The notes under the pieces: generated by a model
Database searches by the model: none
What the model saw: only the letters and a program-made list of their open reading frames with translations
Told to the model about the DNA's origin: nothing
In this document: positions 1 through 6,782 of the stretch, piece after piece
How the letters are laid out: the number at the start of each line of letters is the position of its first letter
How positions within the stretch are numbered: the stretch's first letter is position 1
Made by a program: the position numbers and the translations under genes
Source: SAR324 cluster bacterium
GTDB lineage: Bacteria; Bdellovibrionota; UBA2361; JAAZON01
NCBI GenBank assembly: GCA_012797725.1
Contig: JAAZON010000678.1
Span: 1 to 10,554, forward strand
DNA: 10,554 nt
Direction of reading: 5' to 3'

Positions 1-22
1 TGGTACAAGTGTATATATATAT

Positions 23-120
23 ATGAGGCTGGGTTTTTATCCTCTGCGGCTCGCCTTGGCTACGCCAAGATCTCGCTTGCCCTGCTATTACCAATGATTT
101 TTTGTCAAAAATCATTGGCG
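23..120. repeat. Dispersed palindromic repeat, copy 1
   Basis: Two blocks here recur next to each other at 5932-5970. Block one, ATGAGGCTGGGTTT (23-36), recurs exactly and in the same orientation at 5957-5970. Block two is a perfect 12-bp hairpin (CCAATGATTTTT 91-102, loop TGTC, arm 107-118); 22 bases of it plus CG (99-120) recur as the reverse complement at 5932-5953. Between the blocks lies a GC-richer insert with its own 6-bp hairpin CTTGGC/GCCAAG (55-69). No reading frame or transposase is present. It looks like a small non-autonomous or REP-like genomic repeat. A role as a terminator is possible but unproven. The left boundary is uncertain because an AT dinucleotide run (about 12-24) abuts it. 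Confidence 0.6.
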
Positions 121-140
121 AAGGTTTATTCCCTTATTTT

Positions 141-170
141 TTGTATTCATAAGTACATGGGAAATATGCT
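141..170 (+). promoter_or_regulatory. Weak candidate promoter for the TerB-like gene
   Basis: A TTGTAT hexamer (141-146) is followed 18 bases later by TATGCT (165-170), a partial match to sigma-70 boxes, ending 25 bases before the start codon of the next gene. An AGGA ribosome site (183-186) then precedes that ATG by nine bases. The match is weak and AT-rich DNA gives many such hits. Confidence 0.25.
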
Positions 171-195
171 TTAATGAAGAATAGGATTTAAAGAT

Positions 196-570
196 ATGGA
201 TTCATCCGAAAGCACTAAGGCCGATCTTGAACTTGCACTTGCTGTAATATTAGTGGATCTTGCTTCCACTGACGAGGCCTTCGATCCTTCAGAATATGAA
301 GTTATCTCCAGAGGACTTAAGGAAGTTTTTGGAACCACAAAAGATCGAGTTCAGCAATTAGTAAATCAATCCCGTCAGATTCTCGAGTCGCTTCGCGGGA
401 CGAACAAATACACCAACATGCTTCGAGACAACCTAAATAATACTGAGAAAAAGGAAATACTCGCAATAATAGACGATCTAATTGCCGCAGATGGCAAAGA
501 GGATCCCTTTGAAGTCTACATGAAAAGCCGTATAGCAAAGGCGCTTGGTTTTGAGGTTGAGCCTGATTAG
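196..570 (+). CDS. TerB-like acidic helical protein
   Basis: The 124-residue all-helical acidic protein resembles the TerB-like family (tellurite-resistance TerB fold, COG4103-type short members). An N-terminal helix (about 9-24, ELALAVILVDLAS) leads into an acidic turn STDEAFDPSEYEVI (25-38), and a second repeat-like acidic turn AADGKEDPFEVYMKSRIAKAL lies near 97-117. These paired D/E-rich turns before helices are what TerB-type proteins use to bind divalent metal. No signal peptide or membrane segment is visible, so it is probably cytoplasmic. It stands alone, with its own terminator at 651-715 and no other ter gene in view, so tellurite resistance should not be assumed; most stand-alone TerB-like proteins have no known role. 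The ATG has an upstream AGGA. Family assignment is by pattern, not alignment. Confidence 0.72.
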   Translation: MDSSESTKADLELALAVILVDLASTDEAFDPSEYEVISRGLKEVFGTTKDRVQQLVNQSRQILESLRGTNKYTNMLRDNLNNTEKKEILAIIDDLIAADGKEDPFEVYMKSRIAKALGFEVEPD

Positions 571-650
571 AAGCCAGAAGAATTATTTAGCTAAGAAAGC
601 GTGTAACTTAGGGTGGGGCGTGATTTTGCTAGCTAAATTTTTTAAACGAC

Positions 651-715
651 ACAAAAGCAAGGCCATCTTAGCTTCTTCATAATTTCAAGTAGTTAGGCCC
701 CGCTTTTGTTTTTTT
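651..715 (+). terminator. Rho-independent terminator after TerB-like gene
   Basis: ACAAAAGC (651-658) pairs with GCTTTTGT (702-709), and GGCC (661-664) pairs with GGCC (696-699), separated by a 2x2 internal mismatch (AA opposite CC). The loop is about 31 bases and a run of seven T follows (709-715). It sits 80 bases after the TerB-like stop and 30 bases before the flagellin promoter, so it insulates the two genes. The long loop lowers certainty. Confidence 0.6.
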
Positions 716-746
716 GTTCTTAAGCCCAGTTTTTAGTCCCAGTTCC

Positions 747-773
747 TCAAGAGGCTCAAAAAGAAGCCGATAG
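747..773 (+). promoter_or_regulatory. Sigma-28 (FliA) type promoter of flagellin
   Basis: The sequence shows TCAAGAGG (747-754), an 11-base spacer, then GCCGATAG (766-773). The FliA consensus is TAAAGTTT-N11-GCCGATAA, so the -10 box matches 7 of 8 and the spacer is exact; the -35 box keeps T.AAG. Transcription should begin near 780, giving a leader of about 165 bases before the flagellin ATG. This is the usual late-class control for flagellin genes. Confidence 0.72.
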
Positions 774-779
774 CTCAAG

Positions 780-945
780 TACTGACACGGAGGTGTTGCA
801 AGGAGGCTGGTTTACCAGTGCTGCCCCAAAACCGCATTGGTAAGCACAGTAATCGTGCTCTGATATCTCTCTAAGTGGCTCTTCCGTTTGTCCCAAACAC
901 ACAATTTGTTGTTCAGAGCACCTTTATGACAGTGAGGTTGTAAAT
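780..945 (+). promoter_or_regulatory. Structured flagellin 5' leader
   Basis: If transcription starts near 780, the untranslated leader is unusually long and foldable. Hairpin A pairs TTACCAGTGC (812-821) with GCATTGGTAA (834-843), ten pairs including one G-U, extendable by two. Long-range stem B pairs GTGCTCTGA (855-863) perfectly with TCAGAGCAC (913-921), closing just before the ribosome site GAGGT (934-938). An alternative small stem, AGCAC (843-847) with GTGCT (855-859), competes with both. Two A-N-GGA motifs (GGA at 789-791 and 802-804) resemble CsrA/RsmA contacts, and CsrA control of flagellin leaders is known in other bacteria. A 15-codon TTG reading frame (796-843) also lies here. The regulatory role is inference. 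Confidence 0.4.
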
Positions 946-1749
946 ATGTCAATCAATTCAAGTTCGTCCGGGGGTATCCGGAGAATTCTCGATGACACAT
1001 CAAATAAACTTGTAAAATCATCCGAAAGGCTGTCCAGTGGCTTGAGAATCAACTCAGCTTCTGATGATGCAGCTGGACTTGCAATTGCGGCGTCTCTGGG
1101 AACAGAAGCTGCTATTGGAAGGAAAGGAATCGACAATGCAAGTTATGCACAGAGTGCACTTGACATCGCAGATGCAGCAGTCGGTCAAGTGAAAAATATT
1201 GCAGATCGTCTTAATGAACTTGCTCAACAATCTGCCAATGGCACTTTGAGCAATGAGCAACGAAGTTCACTGCAAGATGAGTTCTCTCAGCTGACGCAAG
1301 AAATCGATCGTATCGCACAAACAACACAGTTCAATGGAGTCAATCTCCTGCAGGGAGTGAGTATTCCAGTGCCTGTTTCAGATGCATCGAATCCAAACAA
1401 CATTATTAATATTCCTGCTATTGAGGTTAGCTCAAATCCCTTATCTGGCCATAACGTCAGCACACAGGAATCGGCAAAAGCAGCCATGGCTGCTATATCG
1501 AGTCTCAGAGATAATCTAAATGAGGCAACATCCAGCATCGGTTCAATCGAGAAGCGCCTTGAGTCCGCTACATCAACTGAAAAAGTTGCTGTTGAAAATC
1601 GCTTGTCTGCTGCTTCAAGAATTAGAGATGTGGATTATGCATCAGAGGTCGCTGAACACACCAAACTCTCGATTCTTCAAGACTCAAGCACGGCAATGAT
1701 GGCTCACTCAAAACAGCAGGAGTCTATGGTACTACAACTGCTAAAATAA
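946..1749 (+). CDS. fliC: Flagellin, compact D0/D1-only form
   Basis: Filament subunit of the bacterial flagellum, exported by the flagellar type III system. The N-terminal D0/D1 part (about 1-135) carries ERLSSGLRINSASDDAAGLAIA (27-48), the ELAQQSANGT stretch (91-100) and QTTQFNGVNLLQG (125-137). The C-terminal part (about 172-267) carries RIRDVDYASEVAEHTKLSIL (226-245) and ends in the heptad-like VLQLLK. Only about 35 residues (138-172) lie between, so there are no D2/D3 domains; at 267 residues it is near the minimum for the family. The usual N-terminal INTN..SL.AQ block is replaced by a Ser/Gly-rich start (SINSSSSGG), which is unusual. R88, L92 and E112 align with Salmonella FliC residues recognised by TLR5. 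Start: GAGGT seven bases before ATG. Driven by the promoter at 747-773; single gene, closed by the terminator at 1770-1798. No chaperone or cap gene adjoins it. Confidence 0.96.
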   Translation: MSINSSSSGGIRRILDDTSNKLVKSSERLSSGLRINSASDDAAGLAIAASLGTEAAIGRKGIDNASYAQSALDIADAAVGQVKNIADRLNELAQQSANGTLSNEQRSSLQDEFSQLTQEIDRIAQTTQFNGVNLLQGVSIPVPVSDASNPNNIINIPAIEVSSNPLSGHNVSTQESAKAAMAAISSLRDNLNEATSSIGSIEKRLESATSTEKVAVENRLSAASRIRDVDYASEVAEHTKLSILQDSSTAMMAHSKQQESMVLQLLK

Positions 1750-1769
1750 GAGACCCCCTGCTCTGCGTT

Positions 1770-1798
1770 AAGGCCCGGACTTAAGTGCCGGGCCTTTT
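1770..1798 (+). terminator. Rho-independent terminator of flagellin
   Basis: A 9-bp perfect stem, AAGGCCCGG (1770-1778) with CCGGGCCTT (1788-1796), has a 9-base loop and runs into TTTT. It begins 21 bases after the flagellin stop, a textbook intrinsic terminator. Confidence 0.88.
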
Positions 1799-1849
1799 AT
1801 TAGCCCCTGGTTAGGACGTATCTCTGGCAGGGTACTTTCCTAAAGAAAC

Positions 1850-1881
1850 AAAAAACCTCATAAGGAGGTCAACTCTCCTTA
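1850..1881 (-). terminator. Possible minus-strand terminator with competing hairpin
   Basis: Read on the minus strand, ACCTC-CTTAT-GAGGT (1869-1855) is followed by six T (1855-1850). An overlapping 7-bp hairpin, TAAGGAG with CTCCTTA (1861-1867/1875-1881), uses the same bases and would exclude it. It could stop transcripts coming leftward from 3016, but that is over 1.1 kb away and no intact minus-strand gene lies between. The stem is short. Confidence 0.3.
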
Positions 1882-2038
1882 ATTATCTACTTTGCGCTAG
1901 AGTATCTTGATACTTTTTGATTCCTAAAGGTTTATATGGCGGTTTTATGAGCTTATAAGAGTTCATTATGGTTGTTCCCGAAAATCCCCTGTGTACATAT
2001 GTCTGTAGCCAGCTGATACCTCTATCAGAGCTACGATT

Positions 2039-2911
2039 TTGAACTTGAAAGGCCAACAATATGTTGTGAGTCACCAAGAAGCCAAGACGAATAGTCAGAA
2101 GGCTTTCTTTGAAAATGTTAAAACAAAAAATTTCTCTGCGATTATCAATCTATTTAACGGTCTTTTTCCCGTAGAAGGTCAACCCTTTTTAATAAACCAA
2201 GAACAGATCATTAGATTTGATTTGTTCCTTGGCTTTGCAAGGCGAGGTATTTCTTGTGACACATTGAGAGTCCTTTGTGAAAGCATTTTCGACTCACACT
2301 CAATAGGATACTGCCTTTGCATGAAAAGACATCATCAAGGCAATAAAAAACAAGAATACAAGTATAGAAGGAAAATTTCCTGTTTCACAATTTTCCACCA
2401 AGGGAAGTGAAAATCAATTAGAAAGTGTTATTGCTTCCATATGGACAGATTAGCAAAATTTATCATGCACTTCGCTGCCTGGAAGTCTCCGAGAATACCC
2501 TGGCACATGATCTTCTAGAAACCAGAAAGTCTTTTCTGGAACTCAATGAGATTTATTAAAGTGCAATGGTTTTAATTAGAGCACGTTATCGATAGCTTTC
2601 TGCTCAAAAAAGCGTATGAGATGAAAAAATACCTTCATTCTCAATTTCTTTGTTTACCATTCAAGTCACTTCTGCTTCTTTACAAAGAAGTGGTATGAAT
2701 AACTTTATTTCTGTAACCTACAGAAAACTTTCTGGTCTTTTTTAACAGTGGAACACTCACAGAAAAAGCTTTCTACAAAGGAGTAGCTGCCAGATGGTGG
2801 AATCAGGTTGTCCCTTGGGGATCGTTTGTGAATTTGCCTAAAAGCGTTGATGGATCTTTCGACTCGTCAGTTGAATCAGTGGCCCTTGCATGTCAAATTA
2901 GGATTATTTAG
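2039..2911 (+). pseudogene. Decayed coding sequence of unknown family
   Basis: No intact gene fits 1750-3015, yet protein-like reading runs along the + strand in pieces. Piece 1 (2039-2410, TTG, 123 codons) includes NLFNGLFPVEGQPFLINQEQ and LFLGFARRGISCDTLRVL. Piece 2 (about 2325-2453, next frame) includes IEGKFPVSQFSTKGSENQLE. Piece 3 (about 2431-2559, third frame) includes QISKIYHALRCLEVSENTLA. Piece 4 (2576-2698, back in the first frame) includes EHVIDSFLLKKAYEMKKYLH. Piece 5 (2717-2911, same frame) includes KAFYKGVAARWWNQVVPWGS and SVDGSFDSSVESVALACQ. Ordered, abutting pieces with balanced composition suggest one protein of about 290 residues broken by at least two frameshifts and two or more stops. 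I do not recognise the family. Its place after flagellin hints at a flagellum-linked accessory gene, but that is a guess. Confidence 0.45.
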
Positions 2912-2977
2912 CATTTTCGACCCGGAAATTAAGTTTTAGTGAAAGCGATATTTGGCGACCGACCCAGAAACTTGAGC

Positions 2978-3000
2978 CATCGCAACAAAACATTGCGATG
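2978..3000 (-). terminator. Hairpin beyond the dapL stop
   Basis: CATCGCAA (2978-2985) pairs perfectly with TTGCGATG (2993-3000) around a 7-base loop, 15 bases past the aminotransferase stop codon on its own strand. There is no T run on the minus strand after it, so it may be a transcript-end stabiliser or a Rho-linked site rather than an intrinsic terminator. Confidence 0.35.
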
Positions 3001-3015
3001 CTGCCCACTGAAATA

Positions 3016-4203
3016 TTAGCTTGAACGCATACCAACGCTAATAATTCGGTCTAAAGCCTCTTCGAGCACTGAATCGGGGTATGTGAGAGAAATACGAAAA
3101 TAACCCTCACCCCACTCTCCATAACCAAGGCCTGGTGTCACAACAACGCCTGTTTTCTCCAACAATTCAGTGGCAAATGCTGCGCTTGACCCTTTGTAGC
3201 GTTCAGGCACGCTCGCCCAAACGTAAATAGTACCTTTAGGTTTTTCGACATCCCAGCCGCTACTATTAAGAGTGTCAACAACAAAATCCCGCCGACGTTT
3301 ATAAACTTTATTGACTGAAGGAATAATGGATTCGGCAAGGCTAAAGGCTTTTGCCGCTGCAAATTGAATTGCTCGAAGGGAGCCATTGTCTACATTTTCC
3401 TTAACTGTTTGAAGAGCCCTCACTGCTGTTGTATTCCCAACCACAACCCCGACTCTCCAACCTGTCATATTAAAGGCCTTACTTAAGCTAAAGAACTCGA
3501 CAGCGACTTCATCCGCACCATCTACCTCAAGAATACTAGGCGCTATAAAGCCGTCGTATGTGTTCTCGGTATAAGCGGCATCATGACAGATAAGAATATT
3601 ATTCTCTCGTCCAAACTCAACTGCCTGCTTGAAGAAATCAAGAGATGCCACCGCAGTTGTAGGATTATTAGGGTAATTCAACCACATTATCTTGGCTAAA
3701 CGGCAAATATCTTTGGGAATGGATTTAAAATCGACGAGAAAAGCGTTTTGCTTTAAAAGCGGAGTAAAGTAGGTTTGTGAACCCGCAAAGGCATGGCCAA
3801 TATTATAGGTGGGATAGCCAGGTCCCGAGGCGATCGCGAGATCTCCTGGATTTAGCAAGCCCATGCAAAACTGCACAATCGCATCTTTACTGCCTGTGGT
3901 TGCCACTATCTGCAGATCTGAGAGCCTAACACCAAAGCGACGTTTATAAAAGGCAGTTGCCTCTTCCTTGAGTAGCTCGACTGGTACGTCGCAACCATAG
4001 CGATGCCTGTTTAAATCTTGAGGATCATCTATTGCCCTAATCAATTCTTTAACTATTGGATCAGGAGTCGGATAATCTGGATCCCCGATACCCAAAGAAA
4101 TGACTTTTTCCCCTCTGCATTTCATTTCGGCAATCTTTCTTCGCAAATCCGCAAAGAGATATGGAGGTAATATTTTAAGACGCTCAGCTACTTCGAAATT
4201 CAT
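3016..4203 (-). CDS. dapL: LL-diaminopimelate aminotransferase-like enzyme
   Basis: A 395-residue class I PLP aminotransferase, close to DapL2-type enzymes, which make LL-diaminopimelate from tetrahydrodipicolinate and glutamate in lysine and peptidoglycan synthesis. N-terminal LPPYLFADLRRKIAEM (12-27) and SLGIGDPDYPTP (36-47) are typical of the group. TTGSKDAI (102-109) is the phosphate-contact loop, NYPNNPT (176-182) and HDAAY (207-211) hold the PLP-ring Asn and Asp, K242 in SLSKAFNMTGWR (239-250) is the Schiff-base lysine, and R370 in YFRISLT binds the substrate carboxylate. The usual PNNPTG reads PNNPTT here. Start: AGGTAA about six bases before ATG. It lies 35 bases downstream of the TPR/GT-D gene on the same strand, so cotranscription is likely. 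Exact substrate is less sure than fold, since related enzymes act on alanine or other amino acids. Confidence 0.82.
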   Translation of the reverse strand: MNFEVAERLKILPPYLFADLRRKIAEMKCRGEKVISLGIGDPDYPTPDPIVKELIRAIDDPQDLNRHRYGCDVPVELLKEEATAFYKRRFGVRLSDLQIVATTGSKDAIVQFCMGLLNPGDLAIASGPGYPTYNIGHAFAGSQTYFTPLLKQNAFLVDFKSIPKDICRLAKIMWLNYPNNPTTAVASLDFFKQAVEFGRENNILICHDAAYTENTYDGFIAPSILEVDGADEVAVEFFSLSKAFNMTGWRVGVVVGNTTAVRALQTVKENVDNGSLRAIQFAAAKAFSLAESIIPSVNKVYKRRRDFVVDTLNSSGWDVEKPKGTIYVWASVPERYKGSSAAFATELLEKTGVVVTPGLGYGEWGEGYFRISLTYPDSVLEEALDRIISVGMRSS

Positions 4204-4238
4204 ATTTGTTACCTAAAAATATTTTCTTCGAATACCAT

Positions 4239-5846
4239 TCACGCAGATGCTCCCGAAGGAAGGAATCCCCTGTTTGCCTGTTTAAGCGTAGTTCCTCTAG
4301 TATGAAAGACCCCTGCCATCCAATCCATGACCACACCGATATCGATAGCACATCCACCCTTTTCTTTTATAACATCACAATAAATCTTGCCTAGTACTCC
4401 GGCACCTACCAGAAACAACGCCCCTGCGTATGGAACCCGAATCGATGAAACTATCTCTCTGAAATAGGTTGGATAATGGGGGTCTTCCTTGAGATTGATT
4501 TTATACATCTCTTCTCCTGGTACTATATATTTGTCAATTCTATGTATTCCACATTTCTTTATTTCTTCATCCAAGTCATGGGTCGAAATATAACCACAAA
4601 AATCTAATCCCATTAAGAGTCTCTTTAGTCTCCCTGACCAATAAAGATGTTGATGACATTGGGGATCGGTGACAATGATTTTCTCGAACAGCAAAGGATC
4701 TAGTTCTTTAGGCAGATTCCGAAGAACCTCTCTCCAAGCTTCAGAAGTAATAAGCAGCTTCTCGGAAGGCAGGCCTAAGACATCAGCATTAAGAAGTGCG
4801 GCATGAAGCATCTTCAACACTGCCGTTTCTTCCTTTTCACCGAGAGCACGTGGAACAGAATTCGCTGTGGCCGTTGCACCAAGAAGGTTTTTGTTACTTT
4901 GAGAGAGCACCAACCGTTCGCCATCTCCTACTCGTACAAGAGAAAAGGGCTGATTATTGTCAATGGCGCCTTTTATGGTTGAATACAATGCATCAACCCC
5001 TGCATCTGACCAGGAATAATCATGAATATCTGCCAGAGGGCTTGAAGATGCGACTCGCTTTTGCACAGATCTTTCAATATATGGCATGAAATCAACAAAT
5101 CCATTTCGTTCACATAACTTCTGATAGCCTCGAATTATCGCAGTTAGAGACTCTTTGTTTTTTCTTAATTCTAAAGCATTCGCCTCGGCATTTATTTTGG
5201 TGTAAGAATCCTGCGCCAGGTGCGAGACCTCATCTAGAAGTTTGACGACTCTATCACCATGTGACGGCTCTGTTCTAAGTAACGACTTTGCATATCCTTC
5301 ATACAATCCAACATGCTCGATGCCCTCCTCGATCATCTTTTCATATATGCGCTTTGCAGCCTCATTACAGTCAGCCTCCAAGAGCGCGTGTCCATATCCT
5401 AAACGTAGAGGGAATTTGTCTGGGAATTTATTGTAAGCTTCTTGCCAAAGGGGAAGTGTTTCTTTATAGGTTCTTTGCCTCATCTGACTGGTTGCCAATA
5501 AATGGAAAATTAGCCATTCATCATCAGAGCCTGAACTTCCTTCCCGCAAGTCTTTCAATAGATTTTCCGCTTCATCATAGCGAGACATGTCGATTAGAGC
5601 CGATGCATAATTGACAGCAAAGACCAACTCTTCAGGGAAGCGCTTCATGCCCTCTTCCCAGCGCTCAATTGAGGCCCTGGCACCTCTTTGACGAAGTGCC
5701 AGGTTAGCGTATCTTTCCCATAATCTCGGATCTTCTTGAGATCTCTTAATCAATTCTTCCAGAATTTCTTCAGCTTGAGAATAAAGTCCTTTTTTGATTA
5801 GAAGATCAACTTCATCTGTCAATCTCTTAGTTTCTGAATCAGCCAT
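4239..5846 (-). CDS. TPR-like helices fused to GT-D glycosyltransferase
   Basis: A 535-residue cytoplasmic protein in two parts. Residues about 5-250 form paired amphipathic helices of the tetratricopeptide kind, for example LIKKGLYSQAEEILEELI (16-33), LIDMSRYDEAENLLKDL (84-100) and EADCNEAAKRIYEKMIEEG (157-175), suited to holding a protein partner. Residues about 275-515 resemble the GT-D fold family (Pfam GT-D, formerly DUF1792): LVRVGDGERLVL (303-314) carries the D308-G309-E310 motif, and FLVGAGVLGKIYCDVIKEKG (478-497) followed by AIDIG (500-504) matches the conserved C-terminal core. GT-D enzymes such as Streptococcus dGT1 extend O-glycans on surface adhesins. The sugar and acceptor here are unknown; nearby flagellin is one candidate. 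The ribosome site GGAGGT abuts ATG almost directly (GGAGG, one base, ATG), oddly close, and no other start fits before the in-frame stop upstream. Probably cotranscribed with dapL. Confidence 0.8.
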   Translation of the reverse strand: MADSETKRLTDEVDLLIKKGLYSQAEEILEELIKRSQEDPRLWERYANLALRQRGARASIERWEEGMKRFPEELVFAVNYASALIDMSRYDEAENLLKDLREGSSGSDDEWLIFHLLATSQMRQRTYKETLPLWQEAYNKFPDKFPLRLGYGHALLEADCNEAAKRIYEKMIEEGIEHVGLYEGYAKSLLRTEPSHGDRVVKLLDEVSHLAQDSYTKINAEANALELRKNKESLTAIIRGYQKLCERNGFVDFMPYIERSVQKRVASSSPLADIHDYSWSDAGVDALYSTIKGAIDNNQPFSLVRVGDGERLVLSQSNKNLLGATATANSVPRALGEKEETAVLKMLHAALLNADVLGLPSEKLLITSEAWREVLRNLPKELDPLLFEKIIVTDPQCHQHLYWSGRLKRLLMGLDFCGYISTHDLDEEIKKCGIHRIDKYIVPGEEMYKINLKEDPHYPTYFREIVSSIRVPYAGALFLVGAGVLGKIYCDVIKEKGGCAIDIGVVMDWMAGVFHTRGTTLKQANRGFLPSGASA

Positions 5847-5931
5847 ACCTCCGAATGTATAACGTGCACCAAATTTGGAACAGCAGTGTTATAGCTCTAG
5901 ACTTAAGAGCATTTGCTGCATTTAAACCCTG

Positions 5932-5970
5932 CGCCAATGATTTTTGACAAAAATGAATGAGGCTGGGTTT
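5932..5970. repeat. Dispersed palindromic repeat, copy 2
   Basis: Here the two blocks seen at 23-120 lie almost touching: the CGCCAATGATTTTTGAC block (5932-5953, reverse complement of 99-120) is followed by ATGAGGCTGGGTTT (5957-5970, same orientation as 23-36). It falls in the gap between the permease stop and the TPR/GT-D gene, four bases beyond the permease stop codon. Read on the minus strand it would be the end of the ABC-operon transcript. Confidence 0.6.
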
Positions 5971-5974
5971 ATCT

Positions 5975-6763
5975 TCACCCTTCCAATAGATGAAGCCCCC
6001 TCTGCCGACGCCTTGCAAACATCCTGTCAAAAAAGGCAACGGACAAAGATAAATATAACATGTTGAGCGCTAAGCTCATTAAAAGCATTGAAGATGGTAT
6101 ACCCCCCGTATTTAGCACGGAGCGCATTCCCTCAAAAACATAGGTAGTTGGCAGCATCCATGCAGCAGGTTGAATCCACCCTGGCAATGCGCTCACTGGA
6201 TAATAAACCGAGCTCAATGGTGCAAATAAAAAGCCCATGGTCCATGCTACAGTTTGAATTTGCCTCCCAAACCCAGCAATCAACCCTGATGCAAGAAATC
6301 CAAGCGACCATCCGAACATCACCAGACAAATCAAAAATGGAAGCAACAAATGTCCTACGCTCAATATGTTTAGCGAGTACAACAGCCAAGAAGCTATCAG
6401 CCCCACGACCACTGCTACCATGACCTTCAACACGCCCACCAACATCACACCAAGAGACCATTCAGTAAGTGTCAACGGGGTTGCGAATAGATTCACAGTA
6501 TTCCCTGACCAGGTTTCCTCCAGGAAGCCAACGGAGATTTCATAATTAGCACGCCAGACAATCTGCCAGAATACAATTCCTGTTAGCATAATAAGCAGAG
6601 CATGTGAATGCACGTTACCTGATTCCGCAAGCCACTTTGTAGATAAACCCCATACAATCAGGTCCATTACCGGCCAATAAATTGCGTCTGAAAGCCGATC
6701 CCAGCTTCTCCGGAAATTATATAAATGGCGCATTGTTACCGCCAATACTCTATACACCTTCAT
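5975..6763 (-). CDS. ABC-2 type exporter permease
   Basis: Membrane half of an ABC exporter. Six hydrophobic segments are visible from this start: IYWPVMDLIVWGLSTKWL (about 28-45), LLIMLTGIVFWQIVW (about 56-70), VMLVGVLKVMVAVVVGLIAS (about 105-124), LLPFLICLVMFGWSLGFLAS (about 137-156), TVAWTMGFLFAPLSSVYYPV (about 168-187) and MLLMSLALNMLYLSLSVAFF (about 224-243). EETWSGNTVNLFATPL and the segment-5/6 linker YYPVSALPGWIQPAAW followed by LPTTYVFEGMR are characteristic of ABC-2 permeases (COG0842). I chose the ATG at 6763 (262 residues) because GAGGAAGGG precedes it and homologues begin RVLALxxRHLYxxRRSWxRL; the longer ATG at 6814 would overlap the ATPase by 32 bases and add a non-conserved 17-residue tail. 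It starts 19 bases after the ATPase stop, a two-gene operon. Substrate is unknown. Confidence 0.87.
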   Translation of the reverse strand: MKVYRVLAVTMRHLYNFRRSWDRLSDAIYWPVMDLIVWGLSTKWLAESGNVHSHALLIMLTGIVFWQIVWRANYEISVGFLEETWSGNTVNLFATPLTLTEWSLGVMLVGVLKVMVAVVVGLIASWLLYSLNILSVGHLLLPFLICLVMFGWSLGFLASGLIAGFGRQIQTVAWTMGFLFAPLSSVYYPVSALPGWIQPAAWMLPTTYVFEGMRSVLNTGGIPSSMLLMSLALNMLYLSLSVAFFDRMFARRRQRGLHLLEG

Positions 6764-6782
6764 ACACCCTTCCTCGCTCCCG

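Noticed and set aside
12..24. AT dinucleotide run
   Set aside because: Too short to call a microsatellite of interest; common in AT-rich intergenic DNA.
796..843. 15-codon TTG leader-peptide frame (MQGGWFTSAAPKPHW) in the flagellin leader
   Set aside because: The GGAGG lies only two bases from the TTG, and no run of regulatory codons is evident. Kept only as a remark under the leader.
1883..2077. Minus-strand 64-codon frame ending beside a terminator-like hairpin
   Set aside because: No recognisable motif or ribosome site, and it overlaps the better-supported + strand remnant.
4796..5089. 97-codon + frame inside the TPR/GT-D gene
   Set aside because: It lies opposite a well-supported coding sequence and has no recognisable motif.
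5839..6039. 66-codon minus frame overlapping the permease 3' end and repeat copy 2
   Set aside because: It shadows the permease in another frame and has no ribosome site or family likeness.
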